Assembly (NCBI RefSeq): GCF_002797315.1
Contig: NZ_KZ454937.1
Coordinates: 27,439-91,438, forward strand
Direction: 5' to 3'
From: Bacillus sp. FJAT-44742
GTDB taxonomy: Bacteria > Bacillota > Bacilli > Bacillales > Marinococcaceae
DNA: 64,000 bases
The translations under genes and the position numbers were made by a program. Positions 7,452 to 15,958 of the stretch are shown here, piece by piece (position 1 is the first letter of the stretch; each line of letters begins with the position of its first letter). The notes under the pieces are model-generated. The model did no database searches. It was not told the DNA's origin and worked only from the letters and a program-made list of their open reading frames with translations.

Positions 7452-9214
7452 ATAAGGTGGAGTCGCCCGAGCATGCTTCATTACAATGCTTTCTTAATTG
7501 CTACATTAGGGAGACCGGGAATGGGACATTCTTAACAAATTCTCAACACGGACAGGGACTTGATTTGTTTCTTGAAAACCAAGGTATTCAGTTCTTTTTT
7601 CCCGTGCGATACATATCGCCAACAGAACGTCATCTTTTTGACTTCCCAGGCTATTATCGAACCACTTTTGAGAAAAAGTGGAATGAGACAGATGTAACAA
7701 CGGTAGTCAGCTTGTTGTTAAAAGAACTATCTATCCAATATGAAAGTTCAGCTCATCTTTCAGAAACCGTCCAACGTGTCCTGATGAGTTTGGATAATAT
7801 GACTACCTTTTTTACCCATAGAGAACAGGAGGGTGCGAACCCATATACATCTGACCGTACGTTTATCGAATCCGAGCAGTCCTTGCTGATAGGGCACCTT
7901 TTGCACCCCACACCCAAAAGTAGACAAGGGATGGATGAGCAAGAGCTGTTAACCTACTCACCGGAGACGAGGGGCACCTTTCATCTTCATTATCTTCTCG
8001 TTCATAAATCAATTGTAGAAACAGGTTCTAGCGGGGAACAGTCACCAACACATTTAATGAAGGAAATATTGTTAGAGGAAGAACAAAAAGAGATGGTGAG
8101 CGACGAGAATTTTGTATGGTTTCCTCTTCATCCCCTTCAAGCGAAACATCTTTTACAAACAGAGAAAGTGAAGGACTTGCTTGCTCTAGGATTACTCATA
8201 AATGCTGGCCCAATGGGAAAAAAAGTGACAGCCACTTCTTCGATACGTACGGTATACCTTGAGGAAGCAGATGTTATGCTAAAGCTTTCGATTCCAGTAA
8301 AGGTTACAAATTCTCTTCGAGTGAACAAAAAACATGAGCTTGAAAGAGGGCTTGAAGTGTGTCAGCTTCTTGAAAGTAATTTAGGAACACAGCTTAGGGA
8401 TTACTTTCCGAATTTTCATATCATAAATGATCCTTCCTATATAACTGTTATAGATCAAGAAGAAACAGGCTTTGAAGTTATCTTTCGGGAAAATCCCTTT
8501 AAAGGGGAGAAAGCAAAACATACCTCTTTACTTGCAGGTCTTACACAGGATCCTGTGAGGCAAGAGAAAAGTTATCTAGCACAGGTCATCCATAAAATAG
8601 CTTCAGAAGAACAGAGAGAAATAAAAGAGGTCAGCAAAGATTGGTTTACACAGTATTTAACAATTAGTCTTCATCCCGTTTTGTGGCTTTACTTTACCCA
8701 TGGTATTGCTTTGGAAGCTCATCAACAAAATTCAATTGTCCGTTTAGAAAATGGATATCCGGTGTCGTTTTACTACAGAGATAATCAGGGATATTATTTT
8801 TGTCAATCAAAAGAAAGTCATCTGCAGACCTTTTTACCCCAATTAAATGAAAAGAGTGATACAGTTTGCAGGGATGAGATTGCTGACGAGCGGTTACGCT
8901 ATTATTTTTTCTTTAACCATTTATTTGGCTTGATTAATAGTTTTGGAACGAGCGGGTTAAGTGAAGAAGAGGTGCTGCTAGAAATTCTTCGGAGAGAGTT
9001 ACAAGATTTACAGGTAATGGCCTATGGCTCTTCCTCTTCACTGATTGATTCTCTTCTGCATGAAGAGAGCCTTCCTTGCAAAGCCAACTTACTGACACGC
9101 TTTTACGATATGGACGAATTAGAGGGGGATCTAGCCTCTCAGTCCGTGTATACATTAGTAAAGAATCCACTTGTTCAAAAAGTGAGGGATGCATATGGAA
9201 TCCTCATCTCTTAA
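7448..9214 (+). CDS. rhbC: IucA/IucC-family NIS siderophore synthetase (RhbC-like)
   Basis: This 588-residue NRPS-independent siderophore synthetase uses ATP to adenylate a citrate carboxylate and condense it with an N-hydroxy-N-acetyl diamine. Family marks are GHLLHPTPKSRQG (citrate/ATP-binding region, ~residue 148), TATSSIRTVYL and KLSIPVKVTNSLR in the middle. The C-terminal HGIALEAHQQNSIV has the catalytic-site His-Gln-Gln-Asn. Length fits the family. It starts within the decarboxylase stop and overlaps the next gene. With a second synthetase at 12289, the two presumably acylate the two ends of citrate in turn. Confidence 0.9.
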   Translation: MNKVESPEHASLQCFLNCYIRETGNGTFLTNSQHGQGLDLFLENQGIQFFFPVRYISPTERHLFDFPGYYRTTFEKKWNETDVTTVVSLLLKELSIQYESSAHLSETVQRVLMSLDNMTTFFTHREQEGANPYTSDRTFIESEQSLLIGHLLHPTPKSRQGMDEQELLTYSPETRGTFHLHYLLVHKSIVETGSSGEQSPTHLMKEILLEEEQKEMVSDENFVWFPLHPLQAKHLLQTEKVKDLLALGLLINAGPMGKKVTATSSIRTVYLEEADVMLKLSIPVKVTNSLRVNKKHELERGLEVCQLLESNLGTQLRDYFPNFHIINDPSYITVIDQEETGFEVIFRENPFKGEKAKHTSLLAGLTQDPVRQEKSYLAQVIHKIASEEQREIKEVSKDWFTQYLTISLHPVLWLYFTHGIALEAHQQNSIVRLENGYPVSFYYRDNQGYYFCQSKESHLQTFLPQLNEKSDTVCRDEIADERLRYYFFFNHLFGLINSFGTSGLSEEEVLLEILRRELQDLQVMAYGSSSSLIDSLLHEESLPCKANLLTRFYDMDELEGDLASQSVYTLVKNPLVQKVRDAYGILIS

Positions 9215-9764
9215 CAGGTTTGAAAAAAGAATAGGCAGTGGACAGGTTATTACATTTCGTCCCTTTGAAATTAAAGAAGATCTCGTGCGGTTGCATGAAT
9301 GGATGCACAAAGACCATGTGATCCCGTTTTGGCAATTAAATGTGCCGTTCTCACGATTAAAAAGGCACATGGAAAAAGCGGTAGCCAATGAGCACCAACT
9401 GTTGTGGATCGGTTGCCTTGATGACGTACCACTTAGTTATTGGGAAACATACGAGGTGAAAGAGGACGTGATAGGGAAGTATTATCGTTATCATTCACAG
9501 GACAGAGGGATACACCTTTTGATTGGGCCGGAGTTTTATATTGGGAGAGGTTTGGCTGAGCCTTTTGTGAAAGCTATGGTAGATTTTGAGTTTACCAAAC
9601 GGAAAGCAACGAAAATTGTGGCGGAACCAGATATCACAAACAAAAAGATGATTCACGTTTTTCAAAAATGCGGCTTTCAACCAATAAAGCCAATTACTCT
9701 GCCTGAAAAAAGAGCTCTCCTTATGATTTATCACCGCCACCATTGGAAGGGGAGGGGGTTATAG
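9195..9764 (+). CDS. rhbD: Siderophore acyltransferase (RhbD/IucB-like, GNAT fold)
   Basis: This GNAT-fold enzyme of about 189 residues is expected to acetylate the hydroxylamine of N-hydroxy-1,3-diaminopropane from acetyl-CoA, giving the hydroxamate. The RhbD/IucB signature is visible: an N-terminal RPFEIKEDLVRLHEWMHKDH, FWQL, the catalytic-region DRGIHLLIGPEFYIGRGLAEP, and the C-terminal EPDITNKKMIHVFQKCGF. Two ATGs are available (9189 and 9195). GAGGG touches the first and is correctly spaced for the second. The reading frame overlaps the upstream synthetase by 20 bases. Confidence 0.87.
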   Translation: MESSSLNRFEKRIGSGQVITFRPFEIKEDLVRLHEWMHKDHVIPFWQLNVPFSRLKRHMEKAVANEHQLLWIGCLDDVPLSYWETYEVKEDVIGKYYRYHSQDRGIHLLIGPEFYIGRGLAEPFVKAMVDFEFTKRKATKIVAEPDITNKKMIHVFQKCGFQPIKPITLPEKRALLMIYHRHHWKGRGL

Positions 9765-9765
9765 A

Positions 9766-11064
9766 ATGAAAACGAAGCAGTCTCCGGTAGACCTTATTGG
9801 AATAGGTATTGGTCCATTTAACTTAGGACTCGCCGCTTTAGTAGATGGCCTTGAGGAGCAAACGTCCTTATTCTTCGATGATAAGCCCGAGTTTAATTGG
9901 CATCCCGGGATGATGATTAACGGAACTACTCTTCAAGTCCCATTCCTTGCTGACTTAGTAACGATGGTAGATCCTAGAAGCCCTTATAGTTTTTTAGAGT
10001 ACCTGAGAGAGCACGGACGTCTATTCTCCTTTTATTTTTATGAGCGATTTCAGATTCCACGGCGTGAATACAATCACTATTGTCAGTGGGTGGCAGAGCA
10101 ACTACCCCAATGCCAGTTTGGAAAGCGCGTTATACAGATAGAAGAAGAGGAAGATTTATGGAAGGTGGTCGTAGAGGACAATGAGAGTGGAGTCTTTGAG
10201 ACATACCAAGCAAAAAATATTGTGCTAGGAGTCGGAACCACTCCTGTTATCCCGAAAATTGACGGCCTATCCTCAGAAGAGGAGTACATTTTTCATTCTG
10301 CTGAATTTCGCAAAAAGGAGGAAATATGGAAAGGAAGTAAAAGAGTAACGGTTGTTGGATCCGGACAAAGTGCGGGTGAAGTTTTTTATGAGGTGTTACA
10401 TAATAAATCGGAGGAGCAGCAACTGAACTGGCTGACACGTTCACGAGGATTCTTTCCCATGGAATACTCAAAGCTTGGCTTGGAACACTTTTCTCCTGAC
10501 TATACGGCCTATTTCTATGATTTGCCGCAGGAAACAAAAGATGCTCTTCTTCCAAAACAAGATTTATTATACAAAGGCATTAGCGCTGATACTATTGCTT
10601 CTATTTATGACTTACTTTATGAACGTACCATTGGCGGGAAAACGGAAAGAGTTCATTTACAGCCATTGACTGAACTAGTGGGTGGAGAAAAAGGAGGCAG
10701 GGATGGCCGGTACACGTTGTATTTTAATCAATGGGAAAAAGAGAACTATTTCTCTCTAGAAACCGACGTCCTAATCATGGCGACCGGTTACCAACAAACC
10801 ATCCCATCTTTTTTACAAGGTGTTGAACATTTAATCAAGTGGGATCAACAAGGAAGGTATGATGTAGGGCATCACTATGAAATCAAGATGAAAGAAAAAC
10901 GTCAACATCGCATGTTTGTCCAAAATGGAGAACTTCATACTCATGGACCGGGGGCCCCTGATTTAGGATTGGGAGCTCACCGAAATGCCCACATTATTAA
11001 TGAAATAACCGGACGGGAAATATACAGGTTACAGGATAAGAATGTTTTCCAATGTTTTGGATAG
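9766..11064 (+). CDS. rhbE: FAD/NADPH-dependent N-monooxygenase (RhbE/IucD-like)
   Basis: This 432-residue N-hydroxylating flavoprotein of the lysine/ornithine/diamine class is predicted to oxidise 1,3-diaminopropane to N-hydroxy-diaminopropane with O2 and NADPH. It shows an FAD site near the N terminus (GIGIGPFNLGLAAL), the substrate-side block HPGMMINGTTLQVPFLADLV, an NADPH Rossmann motif (VVGSGQSAGEVFYE), and the late ATGYQ motif typical of the class. A strong GGAGGGGG precedes the ATG, one base after the acyltransferase stop. It overlaps the following MFS gene by 23 bases. Confidence 0.9.
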   Translation: MKTKQSPVDLIGIGIGPFNLGLAALVDGLEEQTSLFFDDKPEFNWHPGMMINGTTLQVPFLADLVTMVDPRSPYSFLEYLREHGRLFSFYFYERFQIPRREYNHYCQWVAEQLPQCQFGKRVIQIEEEEDLWKVVVEDNESGVFETYQAKNIVLGVGTTPVIPKIDGLSSEEEYIFHSAEFRKKEEIWKGSKRVTVVGSGQSAGEVFYEVLHNKSEEQQLNWLTRSRGFFPMEYSKLGLEHFSPDYTAYFYDLPQETKDALLPKQDLLYKGISADTIASIYDLLYERTIGGKTERVHLQPLTELVGGEKGGRDGRYTLYFNQWEKENYFSLETDVLIMATGYQQTIPSFLQGVEHLIKWDQQGRYDVGHHYEIKMKEKRQHRMFVQNGELHTHGPGAPDLGLGAHRNAHIINEITGREIYRLQDKNVFQCFG

Positions 11065-12259
11065 GAAGCACGCTGTTATTTATGTTTGTATCTTTTTCTT
11101 GATTTTTTCAGAAGTGCTACTATCTCCGTATTTTCCCCAGTTCTTTTCTAAAGCCTTTTCTGAAGACCGAACGGCTTTTACAGGGTGGTATATTTTTTGT
11201 TGCCGCCTTGCCTCAATTGCCGCCCTGCCTTTTTGGGGATGGCTCTCACGATTCATCCCTTTGCAGCGCATTGTTTCTTTTTGCCTGGGAATCACTCCTC
11301 TGATATGTATTACCCTGGCGCTAGTAACGACGTCTGAATTGTTTCTTGCGATGTCAATGTGTCTGGTGTTTTTTAAGACAAGTATTTTTTTGTTATACCC
11401 AAACCTCATACAGTCAAATCCGGATAACAAGGAAAGAATCGCTCTCCATTACCAGCTTTTATTCCATGGAGCTGTCTTACTTTCTACGTTGGCCGGAGCA
11501 AGTGTTATCACATGGGAGAATCCCCAGCTTGTTTTTTGGGTGATCGGCAGCGTAGACATTGTCTTACTTATTTTATTGCGTGTGATAAAAAATGAGTGGA
11601 TGGTGCCGGAAAGCATAGATAACATGGAACCGGTCAAGAAAGGGGATCGAGCGCTCCCGATTGGTTTCATGCTAGGCTTTGGGCTCATTATTCTTATGTT
11701 TCATATGGGCCACCAGTTGATTCGTCCGTATTTCACAATTTATGTTGAACAAACCTTTCACCCCTCTACTTGGGTCAGTGGTTTTCTCTTTCTGCTGCCC
11801 AGTCTGGCTGCTATGTGCTTGATCCCCTGGCTGCACCGATGGGTATGCAAGGATAGGTTGTTTATCGTAACTTTTGTTTCGCTAACAATCCTAGCTGCAA
11901 CGCTAATGGGACAAGGGCTTGTTACGTACTTGTTGGTCTTCCTTGTACTCAGGATCGTTTATGGAGTGTTTTTAATGATAGGGCAAGCAGCATTAGATGC
12001 TTCTTTCTTTCAAAAGAAAGAAGGGAGAGATATGGAATTTTCGTATAGCATCCTGGCCATGTTTCAAAATACTGCTTTGCTCCTTGCTCCGATGGTCGCG
12101 GCTCCTCTAGGGGAACAGTATCATTTTGCAGCGACGTTTTGGGTTGCAGGTGTCTGTCTGGTTTGTTCTGGATTGTTGTTTATCGGAGTGATGAAGTGGA
12201 GCTCCCTAAAAATTCATTTACTCCAAACACTCTCGCGAAATGTAAATGAGGGAAAATAG
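11042..12259 (+). CDS. MFS transporter, probable siderophore exporter
   Basis: This 405-residue major facilitator protein has about 12 predicted membrane segments, the first at residues 10-30. It lacks the strong DRxGRK loop of many drug exporters. Position inside the biosynthetic operon, overlapping the hydroxylase gene and ahead of the second synthetase, argues for export of the finished siderophore. That is inference from context, since MFS sequence alone does not give substrate. An importer role is less likely because a dedicated ferric-siderophore ABC system follows. Confidence 0.8.
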   Translation: MFSNVLDRKHAVIYVCIFFLIFSEVLLSPYFPQFFSKAFSEDRTAFTGWYIFCCRLASIAALPFWGWLSRFIPLQRIVSFCLGITPLICITLALVTTSELFLAMSMCLVFFKTSIFLLYPNLIQSNPDNKERIALHYQLLFHGAVLLSTLAGASVITWENPQLVFWVIGSVDIVLLILLRVIKNEWMVPESIDNMEPVKKGDRALPIGFMLGFGLIILMFHMGHQLIRPYFTIYVEQTFHPSTWVSGFLFLLPSLAAMCLIPWLHRWVCKDRLFIVTFVSLTILAATLMGQGLVTYLLVFLVLRIVYGVFLMIGQAALDASFFQKKEGRDMEFSYSILAMFQNTALLLAPMVAAPLGEQYHFAATFWVAGVCLVCSGLLFIGVMKWSSLKIHLLQTLSRNVNEGK

Positions 12260-12288
12260 AAACCTTAGAATCGAAAGGAGAAAAGAAC

Positions 12289-14100
12289 ATGAACTACACA
12301 GAGGAACTGTCCCGGTACTTTATCAAGACATACTGGGAAAAAGCAAATCGACGTTTAGTTGCAAAAATGCTTCAAGAATTTATGTATGAAGATATGATCG
12401 ATCCGGTAGAACAGGCAAGCACTCAAGGAAGAAACGTTTATACCTTTAGCCCTTACTCGGGTACGCTCTACACGTTTGAAGCTGTTGAACGCCTTTTTGA
12501 CAGTTATTCAGTGGATTCAAAGACAATTTCTAAGTATCAAGAAGATGAAGAGGCACCTTTGAATGCAATAGAATTTCTACTTGAACTTCAAGATTATATT
12601 GGAATGAACAGCATGACCACAGGACATTTAATAAAAGAATACCAGCAAACACTGATTGCTGATTGTTACTTATTAGAAAAAAATACACCATCAGAAGAAT
12701 TGCTTAAAATGGACTATGCGGAAGCAGAGGGAGAGCTTTCAGGACATCCGTGGATTACTTATAACAAAGGCCGTGTTGGTTTTCACTATGGGGATTATTT
12801 GAACTACGCCCCAGAACAGCAAAAAGAAGTAACATTATACTGGGTCGCTGTCCATAAAGAAGAAGCAGTGGTGTCAAGCATAAAGGAGATCGATTTTGAA
12901 AGCTTTATAAAAAGAGAGCTTGGTCCTTTCGGATGGAAAGAAATGAATGAGAAGCTAAAAGAGGAAGCAGGGGAGGAACAAGCAGGCGAGTATGTTTTTA
13001 TGCCAGTGCACGAGTGGCAATGGGAAAATGTTTTAATTCAACAATTTGCAGAGGCTCTTGTTTATAAAAAGATAATTCCATTAGGTAGGGGGAAAGATTT
13101 TTATCTCCCACAGCAATCGATTCGAACCTTTGTAAATGTGAGTGAAAAAGAAAAACACCATGTTAAGCTGCCCATAAGCATTTTAAACACCTTGGTATAC
13201 AGAGGGCTTCCTGGGGAACGAACAATGATTGCTCCCAAAGTAACCACCTTTATCAAGGACATTAAACAAAACGATTCCTTTTTATCAAAGGAGTGCAAGC
13301 TCGGGCTTTTGGGAGAAGAGGTGAGCATTCATGTGCCTCATTCTGCTTTTGAGAAGGTTAATGGGGTTCCCTATCAATACAAGGAACAATTCGGGGTAAT
13401 ATGGCGGGAAAGCATTTATGGAGCTATATCAGAGAGTGAAAAACCTATGAGCCTGGCCTCTTTGTTATATGAGCCAGACCATGGACAAGCCCTGGTTTCA
13501 AAGCTTATAGAGCAGTCAGGAATCACGGCCGAAGAATGGGTGAAGCAGTTATGTCAAGCTATATTGCCTCCGCTTCTTCACTATTTATATCAATACGGCG
13601 TCGTCTTCTCCCCTCATGGACAGAATGCAATCATTGTCTTAGAAAATGATAAGCCTAAACGTCTGGTTATGAAAGACTTCGTGGATGACGTGAATATCAG
13701 TGACCAACCTTTTGAGGAATTAAAGAGCCTAAGTCCAGAGCTTAAAAAGGTCCTTCGCAGCGAGTCTCCTGAAGGATTAACACAATTTATCTTTACTGGC
13801 TTGTTCATTTGTCATTTCCGGTATTTGGCTGACTTATTAGACCGAAAAAATGAACTCGATGAATCTTTATTTTGGAAAATTGTCAGGGGAGAAATAAAAC
13901 GGTATCAAGCTCGTTTTCCCGAATTAAAGAAACGTTTTGACACCTTTGACTTTTTTAAAGAGAAGATGACAAAGCTTTGTTTAAACCGAAACCGCATGAT
14001 TGATTACGGATATGAAGAGAGTGAAGACCGGCCGCATGCTTCAGAGTTTGGAAAGGTGAATAATGGCCTAGTTCGTCAAGAAGGATATCAGCAGAAATAG
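12289..14100 (+). CDS. rhbF: IucA/IucC-family NIS siderophore synthetase (RhbF/IucC-like)
   Basis: This second NIS synthetase, 603 residues, is closest in pattern to IucC/RhbF, which completes the citrate diamide. It shows GHPWITYNKGRVGFHYGDYL, the PVHEWQWEN block, KLPISILNTLVYRGLPGER in the nucleotide region and SPHGQNAIIVLEND near the C-terminal active site. It differs clearly from the 7448 enzyme, so the two are not a recent duplication. GAAAGGAG gives a good ribosome binding site. This is the last biosynthetic gene; a new Fur-controlled promoter follows at 14182. Confidence 0.9.
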   Translation: MNYTEELSRYFIKTYWEKANRRLVAKMLQEFMYEDMIDPVEQASTQGRNVYTFSPYSGTLYTFEAVERLFDSYSVDSKTISKYQEDEEAPLNAIEFLLELQDYIGMNSMTTGHLIKEYQQTLIADCYLLEKNTPSEELLKMDYAEAEGELSGHPWITYNKGRVGFHYGDYLNYAPEQQKEVTLYWVAVHKEEAVVSSIKEIDFESFIKRELGPFGWKEMNEKLKEEAGEEQAGEYVFMPVHEWQWENVLIQQFAEALVYKKIIPLGRGKDFYLPQQSIRTFVNVSEKEKHHVKLPISILNTLVYRGLPGERTMIAPKVTTFIKDIKQNDSFLSKECKLGLLGEEVSIHVPHSAFEKVNGVPYQYKEQFGVIWRESIYGAISESEKPMSLASLLYEPDHGQALVSKLIEQSGITAEEWVKQLCQAILPPLLHYLYQYGVVFSPHGQNAIIVLENDKPKRLVMKDFVDDVNISDQPFEELKSLSPELKKVLRSESPEGLTQFIFTGLFICHFRYLADLLDRKNELDESLFWKIVRGEIKRYQARFPELKKRFDTFDFFKEKMTKLCLNRNRMIDYGYEESEDRPHASEFGKVNNGLVRQEGYQQK

Positions 14101-14181
14101 AGAAAAAGACATAGTGACGGTCGGATTGCTTGAGCATCCCATAAAGATCCTATCTCCCTGTTGCTCCATTCACACAGACTA

Positions 14182-14231
14182 TTGCAATGTCCAAGAAAAC
14201 TCGATATCATTAGTGTTGATAATGATTATCA
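14182..14231 (+). promoter_or_regulatory. Promoter plus Fur box for siderophore uptake genes
   Basis: -35 TTGCAA (14182-14187), 17-base spacer, -10 TATCAT (14205-14210), then the perfect 7-1-7 Fur box TGATAATGATTATCA (14217-14231) over the start site. It drives the ATPase and reductase genes separately from the biosynthetic operon. Confidence 0.8.
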
Positions 14232-14283
14232 TTTCTAGTCGAATGAAATGTTAGAGGAGATGCTAGGGAAAGGGGTAGCCCGA

Positions 14284-15117
14284 TTGGAAAAACTATCTGC
14301 ACAGCATGTTGAGGTGTCATATAGCGATCAAAAAATCATTGATGATATGAATATTGAAATCCCGTCAGGGATCGTCACCTCTATCATTGGGCCCAATGGA
14401 TGCGGGAAGTCTACCATCTTAAAAGCCATGTCACGAATCCTAACGCCTAAAAAAGGGACAGTATATCTCAACGGAAAAAGTATCCACCAAATGAAAACAA
14501 AAGAGGTGGCCAAGGAAATGGCTATTCTGGCCCAGACTCCTGACATACCTCAAAATTTAACAGTTACACAATTAGTCTCTTTCGGTCGTCACCCCCATCG
14601 TAAAGGTACAGGCCGATTGTCCAAAATTGATAAAGAAGCCGTAACTAAAGCATTAGAAGATACTGGGATGATAGAGTTCCGCGACCGGTCTCTTGATGCC
14701 CTTTCAGGGGGGCAGAGACAGAGGGCCTGGATTGCCATGGCACTGGCCCAGGAAACAGAGGTCCTTTTGTTAGATGAACCTACTACCTATTTGGATATGG
14801 CTCATCAGCTTGAGGTATTAGAGTTAATGCAAAAACTTAATGAAAAGAAAAAATGTACAATAGTCATGGTTCTTCACGATCTCAATCTTGCTGCTCGTTT
14901 TTCTGATCACTTAATCGCTATGAAAGCAGGAGCCGTTCAGCATGTCGGTCCCCCATCTGAAGTGATGAGTAAAAATGTACTTAGACGTGTCTTTGGGGTT
15001 GAAGCACTCATTGTGCAGGATCCACAAACCGGAAAACCGATTTGTATGACATATAATTTGGTAAACTCCAAGGCTTCTACTGTGGAAAGGATGGAGAAGC
15101 CAGTAAGGTGGGGATAG
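14284..15117 (+). CDS. Ferric-siderophore ABC transporter ATPase (FhuC/FecE-like)
   Basis: This cytoplasmic ATPase of about 277 residues powers ferric-hydroxamate import. All motifs are present: Walker A GPNGCGKST, Q-loop AQTPDIP, signature LSGGQRQRAW, Walker B VLLLDEPTTYLD and switch HD(L). The fold matches the iron-siderophore group (FecE/FhuC/YusV). I favour TTG 14284 as start: AAAGGGG lies 8 bases upstream, whereas ATGs at 14248 and 14260 have no properly spaced site. The partner permease and binding protein are encoded on the other strand at 15959-19021. Confidence 0.9.
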   Translation: MEKLSAQHVEVSYSDQKIIDDMNIEIPSGIVTSIIGPNGCGKSTILKAMSRILTPKKGTVYLNGKSIHQMKTKEVAKEMAILAQTPDIPQNLTVTQLVSFGRHPHRKGTGRLSKIDKEAVTKALEDTGMIEFRDRSLDALSGGQRQRAWIAMALAQETEVLLLDEPTTYLDMAHQLEVLELMQKLNEKKKCTIVMVLHDLNLAARFSDHLIAMKAGAVQHVGPPSEVMSKNVLRRVFGVEALIVQDPQTGKPICMTYNLVNSKASTVERMEKPVRWG

Positions 15118-15121
15118 GAAG

Positions 15122-15907
15122 ATGACTACTCGTTTATCGGAAGATTTGGAACAACGTATTTATGAGACGTTCTCGCTTACACCAAAAACCGTTTCTGATT
15201 ACAACTACGCTAGTACGGCAGATTCTTGGCTCCATTTTACAGAAAGAAAACGTTTTTTAGAGTATTATGGAAATCTTATTAACGCTCCGTCTCTGGATAT
15301 GGCCGCTACGTTTTGGGCTAACCGTTACAGTCGTTTTCTCGCTTACGTTCACTGGGCGTTTGCCAAGGGAGTGGAAGTCGATCCTGCTCTTGAAGCACTT
15401 CAGGTTTTCCTAACTATCGAATCAGGGACTTCCAAACCAGCTTTTGTGTTTGGGGTGCCATCGATAAAGCTTGGAGGATATGAAGGGAAAGAGCGTCAAC
15501 TCAGGTTGCAAGAGTTTTATTATTCTCATGTCTCCCTTTTAGTCCAAGGCTTCGCTGCAGACGCGGGAGTGAGGACAAAAGAAGTATGGGGCCAGGTATA
15601 TCATGCGCTTCCATATTTCCTTGACGTAGCCGGGGCAGCAGAACCAGCTCACATTCAGGAGCGATTAAGGAAAGATTGGGACTACCTTTCCCAACACTCT
15701 GAGGCAAACACCTTCCGAGAAAAAAGACATCCGTTTCACTTTAAGATGGTCTCAATTCCCAATCCTGCTGGTGAAAAGCCAATTTACACGAAACCGACTT
15801 GCTGCCTTGCCTATAAAGGGTCAGGGAGTTATTGTTACAGATGCCCTCGCCTAAAACCGGAAACGAGGACGGAGTACTATGAGAAGCTAAAGAAAAAGAA
15901 CTGCTAG
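15122..15907 (+). CDS. FhuF-like [2Fe-2S] ferric-siderophore reductase
   Basis: This 261-residue protein ends with the pattern CC-x9-C-x2-C (TCCLAYKGSGSYCYRC), the cluster-binding signature of FhuF-type reductases. These release iron from imported hydroxamates by reduction in the cytoplasm. The rest resembles the IucA/IucC C-terminal/FhuF region and has no membrane segment. It follows the ATPase by 4 bases and shares its Fur-controlled promoter. A terminator straddles its stop codon. The cysteine spacing is one residue shorter than I recall for E. coli FhuF. Confidence 0.82.
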   Translation: MTTRLSEDLEQRIYETFSLTPKTVSDYNYASTADSWLHFTERKRFLEYYGNLINAPSLDMAATFWANRYSRFLAYVHWAFAKGVEVDPALEALQVFLTIESGTSKPAFVFGVPSIKLGGYEGKERQLRLQEFYYSHVSLLVQGFAADAGVRTKEVWGQVYHALPYFLDVAGAAEPAHIQERLRKDWDYLSQHSEANTFREKRHPFHFKMVSIPNPAGEKPIYTKPTCCLAYKGSGSYCYRCPRLKPETRTEYYEKLKKKNC

Positions 15908-15940
15908 GAGGTATTCTCCCTATCCTAGCAGTTCTTTTTT
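15896..15940 (+). terminator. Bidirectional terminator between convergent genes
   Basis: AAGAACTGCTAGGA and TCCTAGCAGTTCTT form a perfect 14-bp stem followed by T's. It serves the reductase gene and the convergent permease gene. Confidence 0.9.
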
Positions 15941-15958
15941 ACGTAATAAACGTTTGGC

